Positions 7,988 through 20,555 of a stretch of DNA of 46,876 nt are shown here, in pieces; position 1 is the first letter of the stretch; each line of letters starts with the position of its first letter. The notes beneath the pieces were generated by a model, which saw only the letters and a program-made list of their open reading frames with translations, made no database searches and had not been told where the DNA came from. The translations under genes and the position numbers were made by a program. Source of the DNA: Gemella haemolysans. Its GTDB lineage: Bacteria > Bacillota > Bacilli > Staphylococcales > Gemellaceae. The stretch spans positions 1-46,876 of the forward strand of contig NZ_KQ959982.1 in the NCBI RefSeq assembly GCF_001553035.1, in the 5' to 3' direction.

Positions 7988-8058
7988 TATAAATTTTACA
8001 ATTAATCACAAAGAACTATTCAAGGCATTTATACAAAAAAATAAAGGAGGTATGCTCC

Positions 8059-11000
8059 TTGATAGACGTAAATAATTTTGCATATATGAAAATTAGTTTA
8101 GCTTCTCCTGAAAAAATCAGAAGTTGGTCTTATGGAGAGGTTAAAAAACCTGAAACAATTAACTATAGAACTTTAAAACCGGAAAATGATGGGCTATTCT
8201 GTGAAAGAATTTTTGGTCCAACAAAAGACTGGGAATGTGCTTGTGGAAAGTACAAAAGAGTTAGATATAAAAACATTAAATGTGATAAATGTGGAGTTGA
8301 CGTAACTTTAGCTAAAGTTCGTCGTGAAAGAATGGGGCACTTAGAATTAGCTGCCCCAGTCAGCCACATTTGGTATTTCAAAGGTATTCCAAGTAGAATG
8401 GGTCTTCTACTTGACCTTAGTCCAAGACAATTGGAAGAAGTAATTTACTTTGCTTCTTACATTGTTATTGATCCAGGTGAAACTGACTTCATGAAGAAAC
8501 AAATTGTATCTGAGCGTGAAGTACGTGAAGCACGTAGCACATTTGGAGCAAACTCTTTCGTAGCTAAAATGGGAGCTGAAGCGATTCGCGATCTATTAGC
8601 TGAACTAGATATTGAAAAAGAACTTAAAGACCTTAAAAATGAACTTAAAGAATTAAGTGAAAGCAACTATAAATCTGGTCAAAAAGTTGTAAAAATCATC
8701 AAACGTGTTGAAGTATTCGAAGCGTTTAAGCACTCTGGAAATAAACCAGAATGGATGATTATGACTGTATTACCAGTTATCCCACCTGAATTAAGACCTA
8801 TGGTTCAATTAGATGGTGGACGTTTTGCAACAAGTGACTTAAACGATTTATACAGACGTGTAATTAACCGTAACAACCGTCTGAAAAAACTTATCGAACT
8901 TAAAGCTCCAGGGTTAATTGTACAAAACGAAAAACGTATGTTACAAGAAGCTGTTGATGCATTAATCGATAACGGACGTCGTGGTCGTCCTGTAACAGGT
9001 CCTGGTAACAGAACATTGAAATCATTATCTAATATGTTAAAAGGTAAACACGGTCGTTTCCGTCAAAACTTATTAGGTAAACGTGTTGACTACTCTGGAC
9101 GTTCAGTAATCGTAGTTGGTCCAAACTTAAAAATGTACCAATGTGGATTACCTAAAGAAATGGCACTTGAATTATTCAAACCATTCGTAATGCGTGAATT
9201 AGTTAAACGTGAGTTAGCTAATAACATTAAAAATGCTAAAAACCAAATCGAAAGAATGGAAGATCATGTATGGGATATCTTAGAAGATATTATTCGTGAG
9301 CACCCGGTATTACTTAACCGTGCCCCGACTCTTCACAGACTAGGTATTCAAGCATTCGAACCAATCTTAGTTGAAGGACGTGCAATTCGTCTTCACCCTC
9401 TTGTAACAACAGCGTTTAACGCCGACTTCGATGGTGACCAAATGGCCGTTCACGTACCTTTATCAAAAGAAGCACAAGCAGAAGCACGTATGCTTATGCT
9501 AGCTGCACAAAACATCCTTAACCCTAAAGATGGTAAACCAGTAGTTACTCCATCTCAGGATATGGTATTAGGTAACTACTACCTAACACTTGAAAGACCT
9601 GGAGCAGTAGGGGAAGGTATGATTTTCAAAGATGCCGATGAAGCAAGAATAGCATATCAAAATGGATATATTCACCTTCACACACGTGTTGGTATCGCGG
9701 CTAAATCATTTGAAAACCCAACGTTCACAGAAGAACAAAACAAAAAATTACTTGTTACTACAATCGGTAAAGTAATCTTTAACGATATATTACCAGAAGG
9801 ATTCCCTTATCTAAATGAACCTACAAAAGATAATTTAGAATCAGAAACTCCTGATAAATATTTCGTATCACCATCCGATTTATCAGAAGGTGGATTAAGA
9901 GAATACATTGCTGAACAAGAAGCTGTAACACCATTTAAAAAAGGTTTCTTATCGAAAATCATTTCTGAAATCTTTAACAGATTCCACATTACTGAAACAT
10001 CTATGATGTTAGACAGAATGAAAGATTTAGGATTCAAATACTCTTCAAGAGCTGGTATTACAGTAGGGGTAAGTGATGTATTCGTCTTACCTAATAAATA
10101 TGAAATTTTAGCAGACTCACAAGCTAATGTTGATAAAATCACAACATTATACAGACGTGGTCTATTAACTGAAGAAGAAAGATATCAAAACGTTATTGCT
10201 CAATGGGCAAAAGCAAAAGATATCATCCAAGATCAACTTATGGACTCTCTTCCAGCTACTAACCCAATCTACATGATGAGTGACTCTGGAGCCCGTGGTA
10301 ACGCGTCTAACTTTACTCAGTTAGCCGGAATGCGTGGTCTGATGGCATCTCCATCAGGACGTATCATGGAAATGCCTGTACGTTCATCATTTAAAGAAGG
10401 ACTAACAGTATTAGAGTTCTTCATCTCTTCTCACGGAGCGCGTAAAGGTCTTGCCGATACTGCGCTTAAGACAGCCGACTCAGGTTACTTAACTCGTCGT
10501 CTTGTAGACGTTGCACAAGATGTTATCGTTCGTGAAAACGACTGTGGTACATCTCGTGGATTAAGAGTTGCTGCACTTAAAAATGGAACAGATGAAATCG
10601 AAAGCTTACAAGAACGTCTTGAAGGTAGATACAGTAAAGAAACTGTTGTTCACCCAGAGACAGGAAAAGTTATCGTTGAAGATGGTCAATTAATCACTCT
10701 AGATACAGCTAAAGAAATTGAAGCAGCTGGAATCGAAAGTGTTGTTATAAGATCAGCATTTACATGTAACTCTCGTCACGGAGTTTGTGAGAAATGTTAT
10801 GGTAAAAACTTAGCTACAGGTGAAAAAGTAGAAGTTGGGGAAGCAGTTGGTACAATTGCCGCTCAATCTATCGGAGAACCTGGTACACAGCTTACAATGC
10901 GTACGTTCCACACAGGTGGGGTTGCCGGTGCCGATATCACTCAAGGTTTACCTCGTATTCAAGAGTTATTTGAAGCGCGTAATCCAAAAGGTAAGGCATT

Positions 11001-11739
11001 AATCTCAGAAGTAGATGGAACAGTTACAAAAGTTGAAATCGATAATAATCACGTACGTAGAATTTACGTATTAAGTGAAATCGGTGAAGAAAGAGAATAT
11101 CAAGACTACGGAGCAAGCCGTATGTTAGTTAAAGAAGACGACAAAGTTAAACGTGGTCAAGCTTTAACAGAAGGTTCTATTGAACCAAAAGAATTACTAT
11201 CAATTGCTGGATTAGAAGCTGTACAGAGTTACTTATTAACTGAGGTACAAAAAGTTTACCGTATGCAAGGGGTAGAAATCAGTGATAAACACGTTGAGGT
11301 TATGGTACGTCAAATGTTAAGAAAAGTACGTGTAATCAATGCTGGAGACACTGACTTACTTCCAGGTTCATTAGTTGATATTCACAAATTCACAGATGAA
11401 AACAAAAAAATCCTTGCGGTACGTGGAAACATGGCTACAGCTAAGCCTGTAATTCTAGGTATTACTAAAGCATCATTAGAAACTGAAAGTTTCTTATCTG
11501 CAGCTTCATTCCAAGAAACTACTCGTGTTCTTACAGACGCAGCTGTTAAAGGAAAAGTTGATAGACTTATGGGACTTAAAGAGAACGTTATTATTGGTAA
11601 GCTAATTCCAGCAGGAACAGGAATGGCAAGATATAATGACGTAGATATCAAAGCTGAAAATGAGCTTGAATTAGAAATGGATAACGAATTAAGTAGACCA
11701 ATTGAAGAAGAATTACACGAAGAATTAGGATCTATTTAA
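8059..11739 (+). CDS. rpoC: RNA polymerase beta' subunit
   Basis: Largest catalytic subunit, 1226 aa, from TTG at 8059 with AAAGGAGG 8 nt upstream; [10 protein letters not shown] matches the Bacilli N-terminus. An ATG at 8052 is out of frame. The N-terminal zinc site is Cys60, Cys62, Cys75 and Cys78. The magnesium-binding loop NADFDGDQ starts at residue 454 with Asp456, Asp458 and Asp460. The second zinc cluster is around [11 protein letters not shown], and the trigger-loop region follows in [15 protein letters not shown]. Seventy-one bases separate it from rpoB with no terminator, so the two are co-transcribed. Confidence 0.97.
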   Translation: MIDVNNFAYMKISLASPEKIRSWSYGEVKKPETINYRTLKPENDGLFCERIFGPTKDWECACGKYKRVRYKNIKCDKCGVDVTLAKVRRERMGHLELAAPVSHIWYFKGIPSRMGLLLDLSPRQLEEVIYFASYIVIDPGETDFMKKQIVSEREVREARSTFGANSFVAKMGAEAIRDLLAELDIEKELKDLKNELKELSESNYKSGQKVVKIIKRVEVFEAFKHSGNKPEWMIMTVLPVIPPELRPMVQLDGGRFATSDLNDLYRRVINRNNRLKKLIELKAPGLIVQNEKRMLQEAVDALIDNGRRGRPVTGPGNRTLKSLSNMLKGKHGRFRQNLLGKRVDYSGRSVIVVGPNLKMYQCGLPKEMALELFKPFVMRELVKRELANNIKNAKNQIERMEDHVWDILEDIIREHPVLLNRAPTLHRLGIQAFEPILVEGRAIRLHPLVTTAFNADFDGDQMAVHVPLSKEAQAEARMLMLAAQNILNPKDGKPVVTPSQDMVLGNYYLTLERPGAVGEGMIFKDADEARIAYQNGYIHLHTRVGIAAKSFENPTFTEEQNKKLLVTTIGKVIFNDILPEGFPYLNEPTKDNLESETPDKYFVSPSDLSEGGLREYIAEQEAVTPFKKGFLSKIISEIFNRFHITETSMMLDRMKDLGFKYSSRAGITVGVSDVFVLPNKYEILADSQANVDKITTLYRRGLLTEEERYQNVIAQWAKAKDIIQDQLMDSLPATNPIYMMSDSGARGNASNFTQLAGMRGLMASPSGRIMEMPVRSSFKEGLTVLEFFISSHGARKGLADTALKTADSGYLTRRLVDVAQDVIVRENDCGTSRGLRVAALKNGTDEIESLQERLEGRYSKETVVHPETGKVIVEDGQLITLDTAKEIEAAGIESVVIRSAFTCNSRHGVCEKCYGKNLATGEKVEVGEAVGTIAAQSIGEPGTQLTMRTFHTGGVAGADITQGLPRIQELFEARNPKGKALISEVDGTVTKVEIDNNHVRRIYVLSEIGEEREYQDYGASRMLVKEDDKVKRGQALTEGSIEPKELLSIAGLEAVQSYLLTEVQKVYRMQGVEISDKHVEVMVRQMLRKVRVINAGDTDLLPGSLVDIHKFTDENKKILAVRGNMATAKPVILGITKASLETESFLSAASFQETTRVLTDAAVKGKVDRLMGLKENVIIGKLIPAGTGMARYNDVDIKAENELELEMDNELSRPIEEELHEELGSI

Positions 11740-11760
11740 TTTAGAACATAGAAAAGTTAA

Positions 11761-11789
11761 TAGGAATATAAAAAAATATTATATTCCTA
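11761..11789 (+). terminator. Hairpin between rpoC and infC
   Basis: TAGGAATATAA (11761-11771) pairs with TTATATTCCTA (11779-11789). It has no T-tract because the -35 box of the infC promoter starts at its last base. It may act as a weak terminator of rpoBC or as an mRNA 3' end. Confidence 0.5.
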
Positions 11790-11818
11790 TTGACAAATCT
11801 ATAAAAAGTATGTAAAAT
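11790..11818 (+). promoter_or_regulatory. infC operon promoter
   Basis: TTGACA (11790-11795), 17-bp spacer, TAAAAT (11813-11818), with TG directly before the -10 hexamer. Gives a leader of about 160 nt. Confidence 0.85.
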
Positions 11819-11839
11819 AGATAATGTTGAATACAAAAG

Positions 11840-11910
11840 TAGAAGCACCCGTTTCTCACCTGCCAATAATGATTGTTCAGGTTTATGTAGATGAAATGTA
11901 GAATTTTATG
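11840..11910 (+). ncRNA. Ribosomal protein L20 leader
   Basis: The leader of infC-rpmI-rplT contains AGAAGCACCCGTTTCTCACC followed by a downstream CAGGT that can pair with ACCTG, the arrangement of Bacilli L20 leaders that mimic the L20 site on 23S rRNA. It ends at a strong terminator. Identification rests on position and these short elements; I could not fold it computationally. Confidence 0.75.
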
Positions 11911-11937
11911 CTGGGTGTTTTGCACTCAGTTTTTTTT
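11911..11937 (+). terminator. infC leader attenuator
   Basis: CTGGGTG (11911-11917) pairs with CACTCAG (11923-11929) around TTTTG, then eight T. It lies 46 nt before infC, as expected for L20-dependent premature termination. Confidence 0.88.
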
Positions 11938-11983
11938 AATGCTTTTAGTATTTAATGAATTTTATAAATAGGAGGTGCTGATC

Positions 11984-12502
11984 ATTAGTAAAGATACTGC
12001 ACAAGTAAATGAAGGTATTAAAGCGAAAGAGTTTCTTTTAATTAGTCAAAATGGAGAACAATTAGGAGTTAAAACTAAGGCAGAAGCGATGCAAATTGCA
12101 GAGCGTATGAACTTAGATGTTGTTCTAGTAGCTCCAAATGCTAAAACACCAGTTGCTAAAATTATGAACTACGGTAAGTTCAAATTCGAACAACAAAAGA
12201 AAGAAAAAGAAGCACGTAAGAAACAAAAAATCGTAACAACAAAAGAGATAAGATTATCTCCAACAATTGAAAAACACGATTTTGAAACTAAGTTGAAAAA
12301 TGCACGTAAATTCTTAGCAAAAGAAGACAAAGTTAAAGTTTCTATTCGTTTTAAAGGGAGAGCAATCACCCACAAAGAAATTGGACAGAAAGTTTTAGAA
12401 AACTTTTCTAACGAAGCTAGCGATATAGCTACTGTCGAACAAAAACCTAAAATGGAAGGTCGCAGTATGTTCTTAGTTCTAGCACCAAAAAAAGAGAAAT
12501 AA
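11984..12502 (+). CDS. infC: Translation initiation factor IF-3
   Basis: Binds the 30S subunit, prevents subunit joining and proofreads the start codon. The 172-aa protein starts [17 protein letters not shown]. The start is an ATT codon at 11984, 8 nt after AGGAGG (11970-11975); the GTG at 11975 overlaps the ribosome binding site and gives a non-family N-terminus. AUU starts are a known feature of infC and allow IF3 to repress its own translation. The N-domain (1-75), basic linker ([15 protein letters not shown]) and C-domain ([15 protein letters not shown] onward) are complete. First gene of infC-rpmI-rplT, behind an L20-type leader. Confidence 0.96.
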   Translation: MSKDTAQVNEGIKAKEFLLISQNGEQLGVKTKAEAMQIAERMNLDVVLVAPNAKTPVAKIMNYGKFKFEQQKKEKEARKKQKIVTTKEIRLSPTIEKHDFETKLKNARKFLAKEDKVKVSIRFKGRAITHKEIGQKVLENFSNEASDIATVEQKPKMEGRSMFLVLAPKKEK

Positions 12503-12528
12503 AGGTTTAATATAGGAGGAATTTGATA

Positions 12529-12723
12529 ATGCCAAAAATGAAATCTCACCGTGGTTTAGCAAAACGTGTGAAAAAAACAGCTAGCGGTAAATTAAAACGT
12601 AGCCGTGCTTATACTTCTCACTGGTTTTCAAGAAAAACTACTAAACAAAAACGTCACTTACGTAAAGCTTCATTAGTATCTCGTGGTGATTACAAACGTA
12701 TTAGAACTTTATTAGTTAAATAA
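12529..12723 (+). CDS. rpmI: 50S ribosomal protein L35
   Basis: Small, very basic large-subunit protein of 64 aa: [20 protein letters not shown], then [16 protein letters not shown], which is diagnostic for L35. AGGAGG lies 9 nt before the ATG at 12529; a TTG two codons earlier is in frame but too close to the ribosome binding site. Lies between infC and rplT, 26 nt after infC, and is translated from the same mRNA. Confidence 0.96.
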   Translation: MPKMKSHRGLAKRVKKTASGKLKRSRAYTSHWFSRKTTKQKRHLRKASLVSRGDYKRIRTLLVK

Positions 12724-12786
12724 TATTAAAGAAGATTAATTATAGCGTAAATACTTATTTAAGTTATACATAAGGAGGAATTAGAT

Positions 12787-13146
12787 ATGCCACGTGTTAA
12801 AGGTGGAACTGTGACTCGTCGTCGCCGTAAAAAAGTTTTAAAACTAGCTAAAGGATATTTTGGTTCAAAACATACATTATTCAAAGTTGCTAAGCAACAA
12901 GTAATGAAATCAGGAATGTATGCTTTCAGAGACCGTCGTCAAACAAAACGTAACTTCAGAAGATTATGGATCGTTCGTATTAATGCAGCTGCAAGATTAA
13001 ATGGATTATCTTACAGCCGTCTAATGAACGGACTTAAAGTTGCTGGAATCGATATTAACAGAAAAATGTTATCAGAAATCGCTATCCACGACGCAGCAGC
13101 ATTCACAAGCATTTGTGAACAAGCTAAAGCAGCTTTAGCTAAATAA
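12787..13146 (+). CDS. rplT: 50S ribosomal protein L20
   Basis: Assembly-initiating large-subunit protein and autogenous repressor of this operon. The 119-aa sequence [20 protein letters not shown] has a long basic N-terminal extension that threads into 23S rRNA, and [19 protein letters not shown] is the conserved C-terminal domain. AAGGAGG precedes the ATG. Last gene of the operon, ending at a strong terminator. Confidence 0.97.
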   Translation: MPRVKGGTVTRRRRKKVLKLAKGYFGSKHTLFKVAKQQVMKSGMYAFRDRRQTKRNFRRLWIVRINAAARLNGLSYSRLMNGLKVAGIDINRKMLSEIAIHDAAAFTSICEQAKAALAK

Positions 13147-13161
13147 TTAAAGATAATTTAT

Positions 13162-13197
13162 AGAATACTTGCAAAATTTTGTAAGTATTCTTTTTTT
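13162..13197 (+). terminator. infC-rpmI-rplT terminator
   Basis: AGAATACTTGC pairs with GTAAGTATTCT (one G-T) around AAAATTTT, followed by seven T. Confidence 0.92.
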
Positions 13198-13204
13198 ATA
13201 TTAT

Positions 13205-13247
13205 AAAACACCTTACAGAGTCATTTATAAGCTCTTTAAGGTGTTTT
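13205..13247. terminator. Hairpin between convergent units, probably bidirectional
   Basis: AAAACACCTTA (13205-13215) pairs with TAAGGTGTTTT (13237-13247), with an inner AGAG/CTCT pair. A-rich and T-rich flanks allow termination in both directions; it lies just past the stop codon of the minus-strand kinase gene. Confidence 0.75.
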
Positions 13248-13252
13248 ATTGA

Positions 13253-14071
13253 TTAATATACTATCTTTCTAGGATTAATTAATCTATGAAGCTTTGCTTG
13301 AGCAATTTCATTATATATTTCTTCTCTTCGTTTTTCATATAATAAAATTGCCCACGTATACCATAATAAATCACAAAACTGTAAAAATACATCTAGTTTC
13401 TTATAATTGCATTCTTCATTACTAAAATAAGCTTTTAAGAAGGTAATTGTTTCCTCGTAGTTTAAATCATTTTCTGAGATGAAACTCGCTATATCGAAGT
13501 AATAATCATTAAATCCTGCATATTCAAAATCTATTAAATATAATTTATCTCTTGAAAATAAGAAATTACCTTCAACTAAGTCATTGTGACATAATCTGTC
13601 AGGTTCATAGAACTTTCTAAATTCATCTATAATGTACAAGTATTGATCTAAAATATTCTTTTTTTCATCTATTTGATTATAATAATTATAAAATTGTTTA
13701 ATAGGATCAAATATATGCTCAGCTTGAAATTTTTTTGAATGAAAGTTATTAAGAAGTTTACCTATTCTTATGATAGTTGATAATTTTCTTTGTGAAATAA
13801 ATGTTTTCGGATTAGGTTGAAATTCTGTAATTAGATTATCATTATTGAAGAATATTGGTTTAAGAAAGTAATTTTCATTAGCTAGAAGATTAATAGCTTC
13901 TCTTTCGTTATCTTTATTTACAATATTTGTAGAATCTTTAGAAGTTCTGTAGAAATATTTATTATTGTCCGTTATAATAATATAGTTCTTATTGGTGATT
14001 CCATAACTCGTTTCTTCTAATGAGATTACTTTTCCTTTTAAAATTTTTTCTAATTTATCTAAATTGTACAT
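13253..14071 (-). CDS. Choline/ethanolamine-kinase-like phosphotransferase
   Basis: Cytoplasmic kinase of the aminoglycoside phosphotransferase/choline kinase fold, 272 aa. The catalytic loop LCHNDLVEGNFL puts Asp164 as base with Asn169, and the metal-binding LIDFEYAGFNDYYFDIA (179-195) is the choline-kinase version of the DFG motif. The N-terminal lobe (ITNKNYII...YFYRTSK) resembles LicA-type choline kinases more than antibiotic-modifying enzymes. AAGGAGG lies before the ATG. It stands alone, without licB/licC or teichoic-acid genes nearby, so choline decoration of a surface polymer is only a possibility and the substrate is open. Family assignment is firm; substrate is not. Confidence 0.8.
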   Translation of the reverse strand: MYNLDKLEKILKGKVISLEETSYGITNKNYIIITDNNKYFYRTSKDSTNIVNKDNEREAINLLANENYFLKPIFFNNDNLITEFQPNPKTFISQRKLSTIIRIGKLLNNFHSKKFQAEHIFDPIKQFYNYYNQIDEKKNILDQYLYIIDEFRKFYEPDRLCHNDLVEGNFLFSRDKLYLIDFEYAGFNDYYFDIASFISENDLNYEETITFLKAYFSNEECNYKKLDVFLQFCDLLWYTWAILLYEKRREEIYNEIAQAKLHRLINPRKIVY

Positions 14072-14119
14072 ATCAATATCCTCCTTAGTTTCTGAAATAT
14101 AAAATCCTTTTTCACTATA

Positions 14120-14148
14120 ATTATATAATAAACTAACTAAAGTTGAAA
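14120..14148 (-). promoter_or_regulatory. Promoter of the choline-kinase-like gene
   Basis: On the minus strand TTTCAA (14148-14143), 17-bp spacer, TATAAT (14125-14120). The -35 is weak and the -10 perfect. Together with the yaaA promoter it accounts for the divergent 14072-14448 gap; I see no DnaA-box cluster or other gene in that gap. Confidence 0.5.
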
Positions 14149-14355
14149 GAAAAACGATTACATTGTTTATAAAATTAATTTTTAAATTTTTATTAAAATA
14201 CTATTTTTTTTTATAATATATTTCCATTAGTTTTGAAATAAATTTATAAATACACACTATATTATTTATGTGAACTTAAATTGATACTAATCTTTAAAAA
14301 TAGCTGGTATATATAGATATTTTAAATTGAAAATTTATAAAAAAAATGGTGGTTG

Positions 14356-14384
14356 TTGAAAAAAAATAAGAAATTTGATATAAT
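14356..14384 (+). promoter_or_regulatory. yaaA-recF-gyrBA promoter
   Basis: TTGAAA (14356-14361), 17-bp spacer, TATAAT (14379-14384) with TGA directly before the -10 (extended -10). Transcription would start about 60 nt before yaaA. Confidence 0.85.
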
Positions 14385-14448
14385 TATAATGTATAAAATA
14401 TATTTATATACACATAGTTTCATTTTTAAATATCATAGGAGGTGTGAA

Positions 14449-14653
14449 ATGAAAGAAGTTTTTATTAATAGTGAGTATATTACATTAGCTCAATTCTTAA
14501 AATTAGAAGGATTTATAGGTTCAGGCGGAGAAGCTAAATACTTTTTACAAGAAGTAGAAGTTGAGCTTAATGGAGAGCTAGAAAACAGACGAGGGAAAAA
14601 GTTATATTCAAATGATGTGATAAAATTAGAAGGAAATGAATTTATAATAATTA

Positions 14654-14664
<11 letters not shown>
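14449..14664 (+). CDS. yaaA: S4-like RNA-binding protein YaaA
   Basis: Small RNA-binding protein of 71 aa with a single S4-like domain (ITLAQFLKLEGFIGSGGEAK, then VELNGELENRRGKKLYSNDVI). Homologues always sit just before recF and are linked to ribosome assembly; the precise role is not established. AGGAGG (14437-14442) lies 6 nt before the ATG at 14449. A longer frame from a TTG at 14353 runs through the promoter and is rejected. The end overlaps recF by 11 nt, so the two are translationally coupled. Confidence 0.93.
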
Positions 14665-17747
<3,083 letters not shown>

Positions 17748-17763
17748 AAAGAAAGGATAGAAC

Positions 17764-20211
17764 ATGGAAGATAATAAAAATAATATTACCTTAAGAAACA
17801 TAACGACTGAAATTGAAAATTCATTCTTAGATTATTCAATGAGTGTTATTGTATCGCGTGCATTACCAGATGTTCGTGACGGGTTAAAACCAGTTCATAG
17901 AAGAATACTTTATGCTTTTAATGATTTAGGATTAACATATGATAAACCTTACAAAAAAAGTGCCTTCGTTGTAGGGGAAGTTATGGCGAAGTATCACCCT
18001 CATGGTGACTCTGCAACATATGGAACAATTGTACGTTTAGCACAAGATTTCAATAGTAGATATCCTTTAGTAGATGGTCAAGGGAACTTCGGTTCTATTG
18101 ATGGAGACGGTGCTGCTGCAATGCGTTATACTGAAGCTAGAATGAGTAAAATAGCTTCTGAGTTATTACGTGATATTAACAAAGATACTGTTGATATGCA
18201 AGATAACTATGATGGAACAAAACAAGAACCAAAAGTATTACCAGCAAGAATTCCAAACTTATTAGTTAACGGAAGTAGCGGGATTGCCGTTGGTATGGCG
18301 ACTAATATTCCACCTCATAACTTAGGTGAAGTTATCGATGGGGTAATCGCATTAGCTGATAACTCAGAAATAACGATTGCTGAGCTAATGTCTAAAATTA
18401 AAGGACCTGACTTCCCAACAGGATCATTCCTATTAGGACGTAGTGGTATAGTTAAAGCATACACAACAGGACGTGGTTCTGTAATTATGCGTGGTAAAAC
18501 TGAAATTGAACAAATGAAAAATGGTAAGGAAAGAATCATTATTACAGAAATTCCTTATCAAGTAAACAAAGCAAAATTAGTTGAAAAGATTGCTGAACTA
18601 GCTCGTGATAAGAAAATTGAAGGTGTTACAGACCTTCGAGATGAAAGTAACTTAAAAGGTATGAGAATTGTAATTGAATTACGTCGAGATGTTAATAGTA
18701 ACGTAATTTTAAACAATTTATACAAATTAACACCATTACAAAGTTCATTCGGTGTTAACATGATTGCGCTTGTAAATGGAGTACCTAAGTTATTAAATCT
18801 TAAAGAAGTACTTTATTACTACTTAGAGCACCAAAAAGAAGTAGTAGTTAGAAGAACTAAATTCGATCTAAAAAAAGCACAAGCTCGTGCTCACATATTA
18901 GAAGGTTTACGAATTGCTTTAGATAATATAGACAGAATAATTAGCTTAATTCGTGGTTCTCAAACTGCTGAAGAAGCGAAAGCTGGGTTAATTGACCAAT
19001 TTGGATTAACTGAAATTCAAGCCCAAGCTATTCTAGATATGCGTCTACAAAGACTTACAGGGTTAGAACGTGATAAGATTGAAGAAGAGTATAGTAAACT
19101 TATGGAACTTATCGCTGACTTAGAAGATATTCTAGCTAAACCAGAACGTGTAATTCAAATCGTTAAAGATGAGTTATTAGAAGTTAAGGAAAAATTCGGA
19201 GACAAACGTCGTAGTGTAATTATTGAGGGACAAGTAGATCAAATTGAGAACGAAGATTTAATTGAAAAAGAACAAATCATAATTACTCTATCTCATAACC
19301 AATACATCAAACGTCTTGCTGCAAGTACATATAAATCACAAGGTCGTGGTGGACGTGGAGTAAATGGTATGACTACAAATGATGAGGATAATGTGGCTTA
19401 CATGCTAAGTTGTTCAACTCATGATCATATCCTATTCTTTACAGATAAAGGTAAGGTATATACTCTTAAAGGTTATGAAATTAACCAAATGAGTAGACAA
19501 TCTAAAGGAATACCAATTATTAACCTATTAGAAATTGAAAAAGAAGAAAAAGTAAACTCTATTATTGCTATTTCTGATTTACAAGAAGAAGGAACAAACC
19601 TAATATTCTCAACTAAATATGGTATCATTAAGAAATCTAAATTAGGAGATTACGCAAGTATTCTTAAGAAAGGTAAGATTGCCCTTAAACTTGATGAAGA
19701 TGATGCATTAATCGATGTACAGAGAATTACAGATGATCAAGATATTATGATTGTTACAGCAAATGGGCAAGCAATCAGAATTAATGCTGAAAAAGTTCGT
19801 ACGATGGGACGTGTAAGTCGTGGTGTTAAAGGTATTACACTTTCTCCAGATGACTACGTAGTAGGTATGGAAGTAGTTGATGAATCTAAGAAAATTTTAA
19901 CAGTAACAGAAAATGGTATTGGTAAAATTTCTAAATCTACGGAATTCAATGTAATTAACCGTGGAGGAAAAGGTGTTAAAGTAGCAAAAGTTACGAAGAA
20001 AACAGGTAAGATTGTAGCGGTTAAATCAATCGCAGGAAATGAAGACTTAATGATAATGACTGATCAAGGAATTATTATTAGAATAGATGTTTCTACAATC
20101 AGTACATTAGGAAGAACAGCGACTGGAGTTAAGGTTATTAACCTAGTTGATAATCAAAAAGTAGCAACTGTAACTTTAGCAGCTAAAGAAGAAAGCTACG
20201 AAGAAGAATAG
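17764..20211 (+). CDS. gyrA: DNA gyrase subunit A
   Basis: Breakage-reunion subunit of gyrase, 815 aa. The catalytic Tyr122 is in AMRYTEARM. The C-terminal half has six beta-pinwheel blades and the gyrase-specific box QGRGGRG, which separates it from ParC. The quinolone-determining segment reads [11 protein letters not shown]: Ser83 is present but residue 87, normally Asp or Glu, is Gly. Numbering coincides with E. coli because Tyr122 aligns exactly. AAAGGA precedes the ATG. Last gene of the cluster, followed by a terminator. Confidence 0.97.
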   Translation: MEDNKNNITLRNITTEIENSFLDYSMSVIVSRALPDVRDGLKPVHRRILYAFNDLGLTYDKPYKKSAFVVGEVMAKYHPHGDSATYGTIVRLAQDFNSRYPLVDGQGNFGSIDGDGAAAMRYTEARMSKIASELLRDINKDTVDMQDNYDGTKQEPKVLPARIPNLLVNGSSGIAVGMATNIPPHNLGEVIDGVIALADNSEITIAELMSKIKGPDFPTGSFLLGRSGIVKAYTTGRGSVIMRGKTEIEQMKNGKERIIITEIPYQVNKAKLVEKIAELARDKKIEGVTDLRDESNLKGMRIVIELRRDVNSNVILNNLYKLTPLQSSFGVNMIALVNGVPKLLNLKEVLYYYLEHQKEVVVRRTKFDLKKAQARAHILEGLRIALDNIDRIISLIRGSQTAEEAKAGLIDQFGLTEIQAQAILDMRLQRLTGLERDKIEEEYSKLMELIADLEDILAKPERVIQIVKDELLEVKEKFGDKRRSVIIEGQVDQIENEDLIEKEQIIITLSHNQYIKRLAASTYKSQGRGGRGVNGMTTNDEDNVAYMLSCSTHDHILFFTDKGKVYTLKGYEINQMSRQSKGIPIINLLEIEKEEKVNSIIAISDLQEEGTNLIFSTKYGIIKKSKLGDYASILKKGKIALKLDEDDALIDVQRITDDQDIMIVTANGQAIRINAEKVRTMGRVSRGVKGITLSPDDYVVGMEVVDESKKILTVTENGIGKISKSTEFNVINRGGKGVKVAKVTKKTGKIVAVKSIAGNEDLMIMTDQGIIIRIDVSTISTLGRTATGVKVINLVDNQKVATVTLAAKEESYEEE

Positions 20212-20236
20212 GAAGTAAATATCAAAAAACTAGGAG

Positions 20237-20275
20237 AACTCTATAAATGGTAAAATACTATTTATAGAGTTTTTT
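20237..20275 (+). terminator. gyrA terminator
   Basis: AACTCTATAAAT (20237-20248) pairs with ATTTATAGAGTT (20260-20271), then T-run to 20275. The rest of the 20276-20462 gap is AT-rich with no feature I can support. Confidence 0.92.
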
Positions 20276-20462
20276 CATGAAAATAAAGAATGGAATAATA
20301 GTATTTTCAAAATAATATTTGATGTGAAAATTATAATATAATGAAGGTTTCTAAGCGGTTTAAAATAAATAATTAAACATAGTGAAATAAGAACAATAAA
20401 AACAGATTTCTAAAAAAAGTTAGTAAAATAATTAAGAATATAAAAAAAATATCTAAAATTCA

Positions 20463-20491
20463 TTGTTTTATTAGAAAAAAAGTTTTATAAT
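20463..20491 (+). promoter_or_regulatory. ppc promoter
   Basis: TTGTTT (20463-20468), 17-bp spacer, TATAAT (20486-20491), 64 nt before the ppc start codon. Confidence 0.75.
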
Positions 20492-20555
20492 GGATTATGT
20501 AGTTAAAACTGATAAATATACTTTATTAGTAAAAATCTTATCAAGGAGTAACTAA

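Noticed and set aside
13253-14071. Aminoglycoside resistance gene
   Set aside because: The fold is shared, but DFEYAGFNDYYFDIA and the N-terminal lobe are of the choline-kinase type, and there is no mobile context.
14072-14448. Replication origin upstream of yaaA-recF
   Set aside because: No cluster of TTATCCACA-like boxes and no dnaA or dnaN gene; the gap is explained by two divergent promoters.
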